A stretch of 64,000 nucleotides of DNA. Origin: an uncultured Jannaschia sp. (GTDB taxonomy: Bacteria; Pseudomonadota; Alphaproteobacteria; Rhodobacterales; Rhodobacteraceae). Position numbers and translations under genes: made by a program. The notes beneath the pieces are model-generated. The model saw only the letters and a list, made by a program, of their open reading frames with translations. It did not search any database and was not told the DNA's origin. Shown here in pieces: positions 1 to 10,766 of this stretch. The stretch covers positions 124,001-188,000 of the forward strand of contig CANLTZ010000008.1 in the NCBI GenBank assembly GCA_947494145.1, read 5' to 3'. The stretch's first letter is position 1; each line of letters opens with the position of its first letter.

Positions 1-461
1 GCCATGTCGGACATAACCACATCGGCCTCGCCGCCGAGCCAAGCCTTTACCTTGTCGTCCGCACCGTCTTCCATGAAGTCGAGCAGATGGATTTCGGCCC
101 CGGGCAAAGGCTCCACCTCCTGCAAGTCCAAACCAATGATCCGGCCCTGGGGTTTCTTCGGGTTGGTCCCTTCGGCGTTGATGCGGGGCACCGCCACTTG
201 CAGCCAGCCGCCGGGCGCGCAGCCCAGATCGACGATGCGCGCGCCAGGCACGAGAAACCCGTATTTATCATCCAATTCCATGATCTTAAAGGCGGCGCGC
301 CCGCGATAGCCTTCGGCCCGGGCGCGTTGAACGTAAGGGTCGTTAAGCTGGCGTTCCAACCACAATTTCGACGACAGCTTGCGCCCCCGCGCCGTCTTGA
401 CCTTCACGGTCAGATCGCGCCGGCCGCGGCCAGAGCTGTTGGTGGTGGGTTTCTTCGCCAT
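1..461 (-). CDS. rlmE: 23S rRNA (uridine-2'-O)-methyltransferase RlmE/FtsJ (3' end cut by window edge)
   Basis: Minus-strand translation from ATG at 461: [67 protein letters not shown]...[13 protein letters not shown], a typical FtsJ/RlmE N-terminus and SAM motif. Confidence 0.9.
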   Translation of the reverse strand, partial: MAKKPTTNSSGRGRRDLTVKVKTARGRKLSSKLWLERQLNDPYVQRARAEGYRGRAAFKIMELDDKYGFLVPGARIVDLGCAPGGWLQVAVPRINAEGTNPKKPQGRIIGLDLQEVEPLPGAEIHLLDFMEDGADDKVKAWLGGEADVVMSDM

Positions 462-554
462 GGCCGCCAGATAGGCCCTTCCCGCCCCCGTGGGAAGCCG
501 TGGCTTATGTGAAAGGCCGTTTCGGTGTAGGCTAAGGGGATTATCAAAGAGCAA

Positions 555-1517
555 TTGGAGCACGAGATGGACTATGTCTTCTCCGTCCGCGGGGTCCGCG
601 ACGGCAAATTCAGCAGTGAACCTTCAGCATCGAGTTTTCTGGAAGTTGCAAGCAACGCCAAGGACATGAAGCCCGGCGACAAGATCGACAAACGCGATTG
701 GGTGACCAAGGTCATAGAAGAAGCCAAACACGCGCCCGAGGGCGGCGCCACGGATCGCGGCGACATCGTTTTCTACGTCCACGGCTTCAACAACTCGACC
801 AAGACGGTGCTGAAACGGCATCGCGGTATTGCCAAGGGCCTGCGCGCCAACGGCTTCAAGGGCGTCGTCGTCAGCTTCGACTGGCCCAGTGCGGATTCGG
901 CGCTCAACTACCTGGAAGATCGCGAAGACGCGAAGCTGAGCGCCTTTCGCCTGGTGCGCGAAGGGATCGGTACATTCGCCCACCTGCAAGAGCCGTCCTG
1001 CCGCATCAACTTGCACATCCTGGCCCATTCCATGGGCGCCTTTGTCGTGCGCGAGGCCTTCGACGATGCCGATGACCGCCCCGCCATCGCCCAGCATTCC
1101 TGGTCAGTGAGCCAAGTGATGCTTGTAGCTGCCGATGTATCGGCATCCGGGATGGCCGATGGCAGTTCCAAATCGTCGTCGCTCTATCGGCACTGCGTCC
1201 GGCTCACCAACTACTACAACCACTTCGACGAAACGCTGAGCTTGTCGAACGTCAAACGGATCGGCGTGGCGCCACGGGCGGGCCGCGTGGGTCTACCGAC
1301 CTCGAAACCCGCGAAGGCCGTCGATATCTATTGCGGCAAGTATTACGATGAAAATCAGGGAAGTTTCGGCAAGGCCAGCAGCCATAACTGGTATTTCGAC
1401 GACCCGGTCTTCATGACGGATATCTTCCACACGATTGACGGCAAAATCGACCGAGAGAAGATACCGACACGAGCGCGGACAAACACCGATGATTTGGCTT
1501 TGGTAGCGCCGGGTTGA
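555..1517 (+). CDS. alpha/beta hydrolase (DUF900-like)
   Basis: FYVHGFNNS...VSFDWPS...[17 protein letters not shown]: nucleophile elbow and DUF900-type HGFN motif. Confidence 0.75.
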   Translation: MEHEMDYVFSVRGVRDGKFSSEPSASSFLEVASNAKDMKPGDKIDKRDWVTKVIEEAKHAPEGGATDRGDIVFYVHGFNNSTKTVLKRHRGIAKGLRANGFKGVVVSFDWPSADSALNYLEDREDAKLSAFRLVREGIGTFAHLQEPSCRINLHILAHSMGAFVVREAFDDADDRPAIAQHSWSVSQVMLVAADVSASGMADGSSKSSSLYRHCVRLTNYYNHFDETLSLSNVKRIGVAPRAGRVGLPTSKPAKAVDIYCGKYYDENQGSFGKASSHNWYFDDPVFMTDIFHTIDGKIDREKIPTRARTNTDDLALVAPG

Positions 1518-1583
1518 CTTGTGTCGTTGGAGATTGGCGGGCGCGCGTACTTGGTTTAGCGCCCGCAGGTCTCGAAAACCGCT

Positions 1584-2729
1584 TTAAAACGGCCCGTCAT
1601 CCAGCACGCCATCGGCCGACATCTGCGCATATAGCAGCCCCTCGCGCAGGCCCCGGTCCGCCACAGACAGGCGGTCGGTGGGCCAAACTCGCAAAAGCGC
1701 CTGAAGGATCGCGGCACCCGACATGATCAGCGCATGGCGGTCGCGCCCGATCCGGGGGTCGTTGCGGCGGCCATCGGGGCCCATGGCCAGATAACCGCGG
1801 ATGACCTTGTCGATCTGCTGGGTGGTCATGCGCAGCCCGTCCACCTTGTTGCGGTCATAGCGGCGCAGGTTGAGATGGGTGGCCGCCACAGTGGTCACGG
1901 TGCCCGATGTGCCGATTATCTGGAAGCCGGGGTCACTGTCGCCGGCGGCGTCCTCATAGGGCGAAAACTCGGCCAAGCATTCCTCGAAATGCCAGGACAT
2001 TAACGCGAACCGCGCGGCATCATCGGTCACGTCGCGGAACTGATCCTTCAGGGTGGCCACGCCCAAGGGGATCGAAATCCAATCCACCACCTTGGCGCGC
2101 GGGAACGGGTCATCGACCTCACCGGCGAAGCCCGCATGCAGGCGCATGATGGCGCGCGCGCGGTCGTGGCGGGGCACGCGGGTCAGGTCGATCCAGACAA
2201 GCTCGGTAGAGCCGCCGCCGATATCGACAACCAGAAGCTGCTCGGTCTTGGCCGACACCAGCGGCGCGCAAGACACGACGGCCAGGCGCGCCTCCTCTTC
2301 CGGCTGGATGATTTCCAGCGGCAATTCGGTTTCTCGGTCCACCAGGCGGATGAACTCGGCGGAATTGCTGGCCCGGCGGCAGGCCTCCGTCGCCACAAGC
2401 CGCATACGTCGCACATCGTGGGTTTCAAGCTTGCGGCGGCAGATTTTCAGCGCCCCGATTGTGCGCGCCATGGACGATCGGGACAGGCGGCCCGATTGCT
2501 CCAACCCGTTGCCTAATTGGACGGACTTGGAAAAGCTATCGACCACGTGCAATTGGCTGCCCTTCGGCTGCGCGATGAGCATCCGGCAGGAATTCGTGCC
2601 CAGATCCAGCGCAGCGTAAAGCTCTGCCGGATCGGGCCGATCACTTGGCTTCGGCTGGACGGAAGGACCGGGGACGCCCGGGACGCCCGCACCGATCCCG
2701 CGCCCGGGGGCCGGATCTTCCGGTGGCAT
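1584..2729 (-). CDS. Ppx/GppA family phosphatase (exopolyphosphatase-like)
   Basis: LYAALDLGTNSCRMLIA...VVDIGGGSTELVWI...GTSGTVTTVAA motifs. Confidence 0.9.
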   Translation of the reverse strand: MPPEDPAPGRGIGAGVPGVPGPSVQPKPSDRPDPAELYAALDLGTNSCRMLIAQPKGSQLHVVDSFSKSVQLGNGLEQSGRLSRSSMARTIGALKICRRKLETHDVRRMRLVATEACRRASNSAEFIRLVDRETELPLEIIQPEEEARLAVVSCAPLVSAKTEQLLVVDIGGGSTELVWIDLTRVPRHDRARAIMRLHAGFAGEVDDPFPRAKVVDWISIPLGVATLKDQFRDVTDDAARFALMSWHFEECLAEFSPYEDAAGDSDPGFQIIGTSGTVTTVAATHLNLRRYDRNKVDGLRMTTQQIDKVIRGYLAMGPDGRRNDPRIGRDRHALIMSGAAILQALLRVWPTDRLSVADRGLREGLLYAQMSADGVLDDGPF

Positions 2730-2954
2730 CTCCGCCTCCGCGATTTGTGGTTACCGCGATCCTAGCCGCAGGACTGCGAAGCGCACAACAAGTCTTCAAC
2801 AACAAGTTGAAGGATTCGATAGGGCGCGCCCCTCGCAACACTGGCGGGGGGCAGATACCTGTTCCCTGCGTGTCGCCAATGGATCGGCCCGCGTCGTCAT
2901 CGGGCTGCAACTTTAGGGTCCGTGCAGATAAGGGTCGAGCGAGGAGGACGCATC

Positions 2955-3260
2955 ATGGCGCAAATCACCGTCGTTTATTGGCGCGACATCCCCGCGCAGG
3001 TCATTGCCGGAAGTGGGCGGCGCGCGGCCAAAATACCGTTGTCGGAGCGGTTCGAACAAGCCATTGACCGGGCCGCCATGCGGTCGGGCGCGTCCGAGAC
3101 CGACGCCTATCTGGCGGATTGGCACAAAGTGGCCGAAGGTGAAGCGCCGGGCGATGACAAGACTGCCGCCGAAGCCCGCGCCGCCGCATTGGAGGCCGAA
3201 TGGACCGAAGACCGCCTGCGCAACGCCGCCATGGCCGGTGGCCGCGAAGGGGTCTCCTGA
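2955..3260 (+). CDS. PF13769-like 'virulence factor' domain protein of the corrinoid/folate cluster
   Basis: MAQITVVYWRDIPAQVIAGSGRRAAKIPLSERFEQAIDRAAMRSGASETDAYLADW; stop overlaps the start of the next gene. Confidence 0.7.
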   Translation: MAQITVVYWRDIPAQVIAGSGRRAAKIPLSERFEQAIDRAAMRSGASETDAYLADWHKVAEGEAPGDDKTAAEARAAALEAEWTEDRLRNAAMAGGREGVS

Positions 3261-4162
3261 TGGCGATATTGGGTTTTCGCAAGGCGGCGCCTGCCGCGCC
3301 CCCGAAGGATGACGTTCTGGCGGCGTTTCTTGATGGATATTCCATCGAAGTGATGCCGCGCACGGCCGAAAAGATCGAAGACTTCCGCGCGCTTCTGCCC
3401 CGGGGCACGCGGGTTTACATCGCCCATATCGAGGGCACGCCCATTGACGACATGGTGGCCACCGCAGCCCGCCTGCGCGCCGAAGGGATGGAGCCGATGC
3501 CCCATTTTCCCGCCCGCGTCGTGCCCGACCGCGCCACGTTAACAGATTGGGTCGCGCGCTACCGCGGTGAAGCAGGCGTGGATCAAGCGCTTTTGCTGGC
3601 GGGCGGCTTGCCGAAACCGCTGGGTGATTTTCAAACCTCGATGGAACTTCTGTCATCGGGTGCCTTTGACGGGTTCCACCGCTTGCACGTGGCCGGTCAC
3701 CCGGAAGGTAACCGCGACATCGATCCTGATGGTGGCATGAAGAACGTCTCGGACGCGCTTGATTGGAAACAGAAGTTTTCCAAACGTACTGATGCCCGCA
3801 TGGCTATCGCCACGCAATTCTGCTTTGAAGCCGCGCCCGTCATCGCCTGGGCCGATGGCATCCGCGCGGCCGGTATCGACCTGCCCGTCCATATCGGCGT
3901 GGCCGGGCCTGCGAAGCTGCAAACGCTCATCAAGTTCTCCATCGCCTGCGGCGTCGGCCCATCCCTGCGCATCTTGCAAAAGCGGGCCGTCGACGTGACC
4001 AAGCTGCTGCTGCCCTATGAGCCCGCAGAGTTCCTGACGGATCTGGCGCGCCACAAGGCGGTGAACCCCGACTTTGCCGTGGAATCCGTCCACGTCTTCC
4101 CGCTGGGCGGGATCAAAACGTCGGCCACCTGGCTGAAAGCCTGTTCAAAGGATGAAGAATGA
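3260..4162 (+). CDS. methylenetetrahydrofolate reductase (MetF-like)
   Basis: SIEVMPRTAEKI...HIGVAGPAKLQTLIKF; genomic context with pterin methyltransferase. Confidence 0.8.
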   Translation: MAILGFRKAAPAAPPKDDVLAAFLDGYSIEVMPRTAEKIEDFRALLPRGTRVYIAHIEGTPIDDMVATAARLRAEGMEPMPHFPARVVPDRATLTDWVARYRGEAGVDQALLLAGGLPKPLGDFQTSMELLSSGAFDGFHRLHVAGHPEGNRDIDPDGGMKNVSDALDWKQKFSKRTDARMAIATQFCFEAAPVIAWADGIRAAGIDLPVHIGVAGPAKLQTLIKFSIACGVGPSLRILQKRAVDVTKLLLPYEPAEFLTDLARHKAVNPDFAVESVHVFPLGGIKTSATWLKACSKDEE

Positions 4163-5145
4163 CTCGTACGGTTCTGGAATCAAAAACAAAGACCGTCGTG
4201 ATCGGCTTTGATGAACCGTTCTGTGTCATCGGCGAACGGATCAACCCGACGGGCCGCAAGAAGCTGGCCGCCGAGTTGGAGATGGACGATTTCTCGACCG
4301 TCGAAAAGGACGCGTTGGAGCAGGTGGCCTGCGGGGCCATGGTGCTCGATGTTAATTCGGGCGCGGTCTTCACCAACAAGATGGCCGACGACCCGCGCTA
4401 TGCCGACAACAACTTCGTTGAGCCCATGCTGATGAAGCAGTTGGTGGAACGGGTGCAAGCGCTGGTGGATGTGCCACTTTGCATCGACAGTTCCGTCCCC
4501 GGGGCCTTGGAAAACGGGCTGGAAGCCGCCGAGGGCCGCCCGCTTCTGAACTCCGTCACCGGTGAGGAGGAGCGGTTGGACATCGTCTTGCCCCTGGTGA
4601 AGAAATACAATGTGCCCGTGGTGGCCATTTCCAACGACGATACCGGGATTTCCGAAGACCCCGATGTGCGCTTCGCCGTCGCCAAGAAAATCGTGGAGCG
4701 CGCGGCCGACCATGGCATCCCGGCCCATGACATCGTGGTCGACCCGCTGGTCATGCCCATCGGCGCCATGGCAAGCGCCGGCCAACAGGTCTTCGCACTG
4801 GTCCGGCGGCTGCGGGAGGAACTGGGCGTAAACACCACCTGCGGGGCCTCCAATATCAGCTTCGGCCTGCCCCATCGCCACGGCGTCAACGCGGCCTTTC
4901 TGCCTATGGCCATCGGCGCGGGCATGACAAGCGCCATCATGAACCCCGTCCGCTCGGTCGAGATGGAGGCCGTGCATGCGGCGAACATGTTGATGAACCA
5001 CGACCCCAATGGCGGCAACTGGATCGGATTTTCACGCGTCATCGATGCCATGAAAGACGGCACGTCCTTTCCAGATGCCGCGCAAGCGGCGAAGGCGGCG
5101 GGCGCGCGATCAGGCGGGCGCAGGGGCGGACGGCGGCGGGCCTGA
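4159..5145 (+). CDS. methyltetrahydrofolate:corrinoid methyltransferase (DHPS-like pterin-binding)
   Basis: VIGERINPTGRKKLAAEL...LDVNSGAVF...CIDSSVPGALENGLEA...VDPLVMPIGAM...GASNISFGLPHR. Confidence 0.9.
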   Translation: MTRTVLESKTKTVVIGFDEPFCVIGERINPTGRKKLAAELEMDDFSTVEKDALEQVACGAMVLDVNSGAVFTNKMADDPRYADNNFVEPMLMKQLVERVQALVDVPLCIDSSVPGALENGLEAAEGRPLLNSVTGEEERLDIVLPLVKKYNVPVVAISNDDTGISEDPDVRFAVAKKIVERAADHGIPAHDIVVDPLVMPIGAMASAGQQVFALVRRLREELGVNTTCGASNISFGLPHRHGVNAAFLPMAIGAGMTSAIMNPVRSVEMEAVHAANMLMNHDPNGGNWIGFSRVIDAMKDGTSFPDAAQAAKAAGARSGGRRGGRRRA

Positions 5146-5270
5146 GGGGTTAACCTGATGGCCACCACTGGTCCGCTAAGCCGTTTTCTGGGACATGCGC
5201 CAGACGCAGACCATCTGAAAATGCTCCACCTGCGTAGTCCTTGGCGGGTAAATCAGGAAAACGGAACACG

Positions 5271-7277
5271 ATGACCGACCCCCTTGTCATCTTCACGCCC
5301 TCGGGCAAGCGCGGCCATGTCGCGCCCGGCACCACGGTTCTTGCCGCGGCCCGGTCCCTCGGCGTGGACCTTGACAGCGTTTGCGGCGGGCGGGGCATCT
5401 GTTCGAAATGTCAGGTGCAGCCGGGCCAGGGTGATTTCCCGAAATTCGGGGTGACGGTGGATGAAGGTGCGCTCTGTGCCTTCAACGCCGTCGAAAAACG
5501 CTACGACGAAAAACGCGGGCTCAAACCCGGGCGGCGCCTTGGCTGTCAAGCGACCATCCAGAACGATATCGTCATTGACGTGCCCCCAGAAAGCCAAGTC
5601 CATCGGCAGGTGGTGCGCAAGGCCGCCTCGGACCGCACCATCGTCATGGACCCGGCGACGCGCCTGCATCTTGTCACCGTCGAAGAGCCTGACATGGACG
5701 CGCCCACCGGCGATTTGGAGCGTTTGAAAACCGCACTGTCTGAGCAATGGGGACTGGACGGGCTCGACATGCCATTGCCCCTGTTGGGCGAACTCCAGAC
5801 GGTTTTGCGCAAGGGGCAATGGACCGTGACCGTTGCGGTGAACCACGACGAAAACCGTATCGTCGCCCTTTGGCCCGGTTTGCGCGATGCGGCACCGCTT
5901 GGCCTGGCAGTGGACCTCGGCTCCACCACAATCGCGGCCCATCTATGCGATCTGACCACCGGCGACGTGCGCGCCTCGGGCGGCGTGATGAACCCGCAAA
6001 TCCGTTTCGGCGAAGACCTGATGAGCCGGGTCAGCTATTCCATGATGAATGCGGGCGGCGCCGCCGAGATGACGACGACCGTGCGCGCCGCCCTGGACGA
6101 CCTGGCCCGCGACCTAGCACGCGACGCGGGCGCCGCCCCGGGCGACATCCTGGAACTGACCATCGTCTGTAACCCGGTCATGCACCACCTGCTGCTGGGC
6201 GTGGACCCGGTGGAGCTGGGCCAATCGCCCTTCGCCCTGGCCACGTCCGACGCGCTGCAACTGGGCGCGCGCGACCTGGACCTGTCGGCCCCCGCCCCTG
6301 GCGCGCGCGCCTACATCCTGCCCTGCATCGCAGGCCATGTGGGCGCGGACGCCGCCGCGGTGGCCCTGTCGGAGGCCCCCGACGCGGCAGAGGACATGAC
6401 CCTGATCGTCGACGTGGGCACCAATGCGGAGATCATCCTGGGCGACCGCAGCCGCCTTCTGGCCTGTTCTTCCCCCACAGGCCCCGCATTCGAGGGCGCG
6501 CAGATCAGTGCGGGACAACGCGCCGCGCCGGGCGCCATCGAACGGGTCGAAATCGATCCAGCCACCAAAGAGCCCCGCTTTCGCGTCATCGGCTCGGACC
6601 TCTGGTCCGATGATCCGGGCTTCGCCGCAGCCACCGAAGCAACTGGCATCACCGGCATCTGCGGCTCCGGCATCATCGAGGCGGTGGCCGAGATGCGCAT
6701 GGCCGGGCTGGTGGATGCTTCGGGCTTGATCGGTTCAGCAGAACAAGCGGGCACACCGCGTTGCGTCAGCGAGGGACGCACCCATGCCTATCTGCTCTGG
6801 GAAGGGGATGGGCGGCGCATCACGGTCACGCAAGGCGATATCCGCGCTATCCAACTGGCGAAATCGGCACTCTATGCCGGCGCGCGCCTTTTGATGGATG
6901 AGGCAGGCGTGGACAGCGTCGACCGGGTCATCCTAGCGGGCGCCTTCGGGGCCCATATCTCTCCGCGCCATGCCATGGTGCTGGGGATGATCCCCGACGC
7001 GCCGCTGGATCAGGTCACCAGCGCGGGCAATGCCGCAGGTCACGGCGCGCGCATGGCGCTTTGCTCCCGGCAGGCGCGTCAGCATGTGGAAGACCTCGTG
7101 CGCCGCATCACCAAGGTGGAAACCGCCATCGCCCCGCGCTTTCAGGAACACTTCGTGGCGGCCAATGCCATCCCCCACGCCACCGATCCCTTCCCAAACC
7201 TGGGCACGGCGGTGAGCTTGCCGCAGGTGAGTTTCAACCAGGCCGCCACTAATAGACGGCGCAGATCTAGAGCGTGA
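5271..7277 (+). CDS. ASKHA-domain / 2Fe-2S ferredoxin protein, RamA/RACo-like corrinoid reactivator (DUF4445)
   Basis: N-terminal ferredoxin CGGRGICSKCQVQPG; LAVDLGSTTIAAHLCDL; VDVGTNAEIILG; GICGSGIIEAVAEM. Confidence 0.9.
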   Translation: MTDPLVIFTPSGKRGHVAPGTTVLAAARSLGVDLDSVCGGRGICSKCQVQPGQGDFPKFGVTVDEGALCAFNAVEKRYDEKRGLKPGRRLGCQATIQNDIVIDVPPESQVHRQVVRKAASDRTIVMDPATRLHLVTVEEPDMDAPTGDLERLKTALSEQWGLDGLDMPLPLLGELQTVLRKGQWTVTVAVNHDENRIVALWPGLRDAAPLGLAVDLGSTTIAAHLCDLTTGDVRASGGVMNPQIRFGEDLMSRVSYSMMNAGGAAEMTTTVRAALDDLARDLARDAGAAPGDILELTIVCNPVMHHLLLGVDPVELGQSPFALATSDALQLGARDLDLSAPAPGARAYILPCIAGHVGADAAAVALSEAPDAAEDMTLIVDVGTNAEIILGDRSRLLACSSPTGPAFEGAQISAGQRAAPGAIERVEIDPATKEPRFRVIGSDLWSDDPGFAAATEATGITGICGSGIIEAVAEMRMAGLVDASGLIGSAEQAGTPRCVSEGRTHAYLLWEGDGRRITVTQGDIRAIQLAKSALYAGARLLMDEAGVDSVDRVILAGAFGAHISPRHAMVLGMIPDAPLDQVTSAGNAAGHGARMALCSRQARQHVEDLVRRITKVETAIAPRFQEHFVAANAIPHATDPFPNLGTAVSLPQVSFNQAATNRRRRSRA

Positions 7278-7899
7278 TAACCGGCCCGCCTGCCGCTTGG
7301 GCATCTTCCGCATCGTGGGTGACCATCAGGGCCGGGATGTTGGCGGCGCGGACCCGCTCGAATGTCAGTGCGCGCATTTGCGCCCGCCGTGACGTGTCGA
7401 GCTTGGAAAACGGCTCATCCAGCAGAAGCGCCGACGGGGCAGAGAGCAGCACCCGCATCAGCGCCACCCGCGCCGCCTGGCCGCCTGACAGCGTGGCGGG
7501 GTCGCGGGGGCCGTAGTCTTCCAAGCCGATATCTGCCAGCGCGGCCTCCACGGCCGCGCGTTTGGCTGCGCGCGTCCCGGACCGAGGCAAGCCAAAGGCG
7601 AGATTTGTGGCCACGTCCAGATGGGGAAACAGCAGCGGGTCTTGGTAGAGGATGCCCACGCCCCTGCCCTCGGGCGGCAGACCAGCCAGGTCACGGCCAT
7701 TCAGACTGACACATCCCGAAGCGCGGAATATCGCGGCCAGATCGCCCATAACCAGCGACAAGAGCGTCGACTTGCCGGACCCAGACGGCCCCATCAAGGT
7801 CAGCACGCAGCCCGGTGGCACATGGGCATCCACCGACAGAAGCGGCGTGTTGCCTTGGGCGATCGTCACCCCTTCCAGCCGCAGCCCGTCATCAGACAT
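7267..7899 (-). CDS. ABC transporter ATP-binding protein (YnjD-like)
   Basis: Walker A GPSGSGKST, signature LSGGQAARVAL, Walker B ALLLDEPF; downstream of paired permease. Confidence 0.88.
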   Translation of the reverse strand: MSDDGLRLEGVTIAQGNTPLLSVDAHVPPGCVLTLMGPSGSGKSTLLSLVMGDLAAIFRASGCVSLNGRDLAGLPPEGRGVGILYQDPLLFPHLDVATNLAFGLPRSGTRAAKRAAVEAALADIGLEDYGPRDPATLSGGQAARVALMRVLLSAPSALLLDEPFSKLDTSRRAQMRALTFERVRAANIPALMVTHDAEDAQAAGGPVITL

Positions 7900-9559
7900 C
7901 GCGCAAGCCCCGACGATGGCGGAACAGCCAGGCAGGCACGGCCAGGGCCAGCACAAAGGGCAAAAGCGCCGCTGCCGCCTGCCCCAGCCCCCAGATGCCG
8001 ATGGCGCGGCGGTCGCCGCCAGCGGCCAGGGCCACGGCCTCGGTCGCCAAGGTCGACACGCGACCCCCGCCCATCAGCAACGTGGGCAGATATTGCCCGA
8101 CGCTGACGGCCACCCCCACGGCGGCGGCGGTCAACAGCGGTGCGGTCAACATGGGCAGGCGCAGCCGCCAAAGCACCCGCTCCGGCCCCGCGCCCAGGCC
8201 CGCCGCCACCCGCGCGATGCGGCCGTCCCAGGCGCGAAACGGGCCGGACAGCGACAGGAAGACATAGGGCAGCACGAAGACGACGTGGACGGCAACAACC
8301 GGCGCCAGGCCGGGCTGTGCGCCGAACCAGGCAGGCAGCAATTGCAGCCCCGGCAGGAAGGCGACCTGAGGCATCAGAAGCGGCAGGTACAAAAGCCAAA
8401 GCGCGCGTTGGCCCATGGTCAGACCGAAGCGATGCTCAGCCTCCAGGCAGCCCAGGACGAGGACGAGCGAAATGGCCACGGCGACCAGGGCGATCAGCAT
8501 GGTTTCCAGCGCAACGTCGGCCATTTCCGGTCCAAACCGGCCCCAGGACCGCAGCGTTAGCGCTTCGGGCGCCATGTCCGGGAAGGACCATCGCGCCGCC
8601 ACCGACCAAAGCGCGAGCGCTGCAATCCCGCCGAGGACCGCCAGGGCCGAGAAGGTGCCGAGCGCAAAACCCGCGCCCCGCGCCCCGCGTTCCGGGCAGC
8701 CGCGGCCCGACCAAACCCAGAGGCGGCCCAAACGGGCCACCAGACGCTCCGCCAGAAGCCAGCCCGCCAGCACAGCCAGCACCAGCCCCAATTGGATCAG
8801 CGCCGCCGCCGCCGCCACCGCGCGCAAGCCAAGGTCCGGGTCCAGCATCCAGCGTGTGACTTGCACCGACAGGGTGGGCGGCGTGTTGGGCCCCAAGATG
8901 ACGGCCACATCCACATTGGTCATGGCATAGACCAGGACGACCAGGACCGGCAGGCGCACTTGGGAATAGACAGACGGAAAGACCGCCTTGAGCCAACCGC
9001 TCACCCGCCCCTGCCCCAAGCTGCGCGCCACGGCCAGCCGCCGCCTTCCGCCCGTTTGCGGCAAGGCGGCCAGCATCATTAGCAGCAGGAACGGCAATTC
9101 CTTTGTGATAAGGCCCGCGGTCAGGGCCAGGCCGCGCGGGTCTTGCAAGATCAGCAGGTCCGGCGGGACGTCCCACCCGAGCAGAAGCGCGGGGATGCGC
9201 ATGAACCAGCCGGATGGCGCGATCAGGAAGGCAAGGCCAAGGGCCGCCGCGGCATGGGGCACGGCCAGAAGCGGGGACAAGAGCCGCTCCAACCACGCAA
9301 AGGCCCGCGTGCCGTGCCAGCCCGCCAGGATCAGCGTGGCCACGGCCAAGGCGCCCATGGTCGACAGCACGCCCGACGTGACCGACACCGCCATGGCGCG
9401 CGGCAGGCCGGGCCAGTCGAGCGCACGGGCAAAGTGTTCCGCCGACAGGCCCTGCCCCAAAGGGCCAAGCCCCATGGCGGGCAGGATCGTTCCGAACAGC
9501 CCCAGAAGGACTGGCCCCGCCAAGACCAAAGCGGTCAGAAGCGGCAGCGGGCGCAGCAC
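7892..9559 (-). CDS. ABC transporter fused permease (YnjC-like)
   Basis: 555 aa with many TM segments and two BPD-permease-like halves; between SBP and ATPase genes. Confidence 0.85.
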   Translation of the reverse strand: MLRPLPLLTALVLAGPVLLGLFGTILPAMGLGPLGQGLSAEHFARALDWPGLPRAMAVSVTSGVLSTMGALAVATLILAGWHGTRAFAWLERLLSPLLAVPHAAAALGLAFLIAPSGWFMRIPALLLGWDVPPDLLILQDPRGLALTAGLITKELPFLLLMMLAALPQTGGRRRLAVARSLGQGRVSGWLKAVFPSVYSQVRLPVLVVLVYAMTNVDVAVILGPNTPPTLSVQVTRWMLDPDLGLRAVAAAAALIQLGLVLAVLAGWLLAERLVARLGRLWVWSGRGCPERGARGAGFALGTFSALAVLGGIAALALWSVAARWSFPDMAPEALTLRSWGRFGPEMADVALETMLIALVAVAISLVLVLGCLEAEHRFGLTMGQRALWLLYLPLLMPQVAFLPGLQLLPAWFGAQPGLAPVVAVHVVFVLPYVFLSLSGPFRAWDGRIARVAAGLGAGPERVLWRLRLPMLTAPLLTAAAVGVAVSVGQYLPTLLMGGGRVSTLATEAVALAAGGDRRAIGIWGLGQAAAALLPFVLALAVPAWLFRHRRGLRDV

Positions 9560-9560
9560 C

Positions 9561-10757
9561 TCAGTCGGCGACGCCGTAGCGGGTCACCCAATCTTCGGCC
9601 AGACGCTCGGCCCAGCTCGGATGGGGCTCCGGCAGGGCTTGTCCCAGTTCGGCGGGCGACAGGGTGGCGGGCCCTAAGTCAAGCGCCTCAAAGGCAGCGC
9701 GGTCCTCGGGGTCAAGTTTGTCCATGTCCAGGACCGTGCCGTAGCCCAGAATGTCGGGCGTCTGGGCGCGCAATTGCGCCTCGGGCGACAGCAGGATGTT
9801 GGCCACCACCATGGCGCCTTCCTTGGCATTGGCGTTGTAGGGAATGGCAACGAAGCTGGCATTGCCCAACGTGCCGCCGTCCAGCACGTAGGTCCGCACG
9901 GTTTCCGGCAATTCAAAATTGGCGATGGCGGCGCTGGCTTCCCCGGGTGAAAAGCTGATGGCGATGTCCACTTCGCCGTCATTCATAAGCTGCAACTGAC
10001 GCGGCCCCGTCTGCGGATAGGCCCGGCCTTGGCGCCACAAAAGCGGCGTAAGCTCGTCCATGAAAGTCCAAAGGGGGGCGGTGACGGCCTCATAGCTCGC
10101 ATCGGTCGCAGCGGACTGAAGCGCGTCGGCATCGGGGGCCAGCTCCATCAGCATCTGTTTCAGAAAGGTGATGCCCAGGAAGTCGGGCGGCTGCGGAAAG
10201 GTGAAGCGCCCGGGATTGGCACGCGCCCAATCCAGCAGCGCCTCGGCTGACCGGGGCGGCGCATCGACGCGGGCGGTATCGTAAATAAAAACCACCTGCG
10301 CCATGGCCCAGGGGCTTTCCAGCCCCTCGGTGGGCACGGTGAAATCGGTGGTGACGGTCTTGCCTTCCACATCCACCAGCGCCCAATTCGGCAGGTCTTC
10401 GGCCCAGGGCCCGAACAGCAGATCGTTGTCCTTCATGGCCGCGAAATTGGCCCCGTTGATCCAGATCAGATCCACCGCCCCGCCTTCGTCGCGCCCCCCT
10501 TGCTTGTCGGTCAGCACCGCGCCGACCGCATCGGCGGTATCGGCCAGCTTGACATGTTCCAGCGTCACGCCTTGTTCCGCCGCGCGCGCCCCAATCCAAG
10601 CGATGAAATCGTTGGTCGTCGTCGACCCGCCCCAGGCGTGCCAATAGACGGTCTGGCCCGATGCCGCCTCGGTCACAGACTCCCAGTTGGACGGGTCGGG
10701 CTCAGCCCAGGAAGGCAGCGCCAGAAGTGAGGCAGTCAGAAGGGCGGTCAGTCGCAT
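9561..10757 (-). CDS. ABC transporter substrate-binding protein (YnjB-like)
   Basis: Signal peptide MRLTALLTASLLALPSWA; SGQTVYWHAWGGSTTTNDFIAWIG...DLIWINGANFAAMKDN...LFGPWAEDLPN. Confidence 0.85.
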   Translation of the reverse strand: MRLTALLTASLLALPSWAEPDPSNWESVTEAASGQTVYWHAWGGSTTTNDFIAWIGARAAEQGVTLEHVKLADTADAVGAVLTDKQGGRDEGGAVDLIWINGANFAAMKDNDLLFGPWAEDLPNWALVDVEGKTVTTDFTVPTEGLESPWAMAQVVFIYDTARVDAPPRSAEALLDWARANPGRFTFPQPPDFLGITFLKQMLMELAPDADALQSAATDASYEAVTAPLWTFMDELTPLLWRQGRAYPQTGPRQLQLMNDGEVDIAISFSPGEASAAIANFELPETVRTYVLDGGTLGNASFVAIPYNANAKEGAMVVANILLSPEAQLRAQTPDILGYGTVLDMDKLDPEDRAAFEALDLGPATLSPAELGQALPEPHPSWAERLAEDWVTRYGVAD

Positions 10758-10766
10758 GGTGTCGTC

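Noticed and set aside
2136-2516. Plus-strand ORFs across the Ppx/GppA gene
   Set aside because: Opposite-strand shadow ORFs of a conserved gene.
5146-5270. Possible SAM/cobalamin riboswitch between the methyltransferase and RamA-like genes
   Set aside because: No recognisable B12-box or SAM-II-type consensus by eye; would need Infernal.
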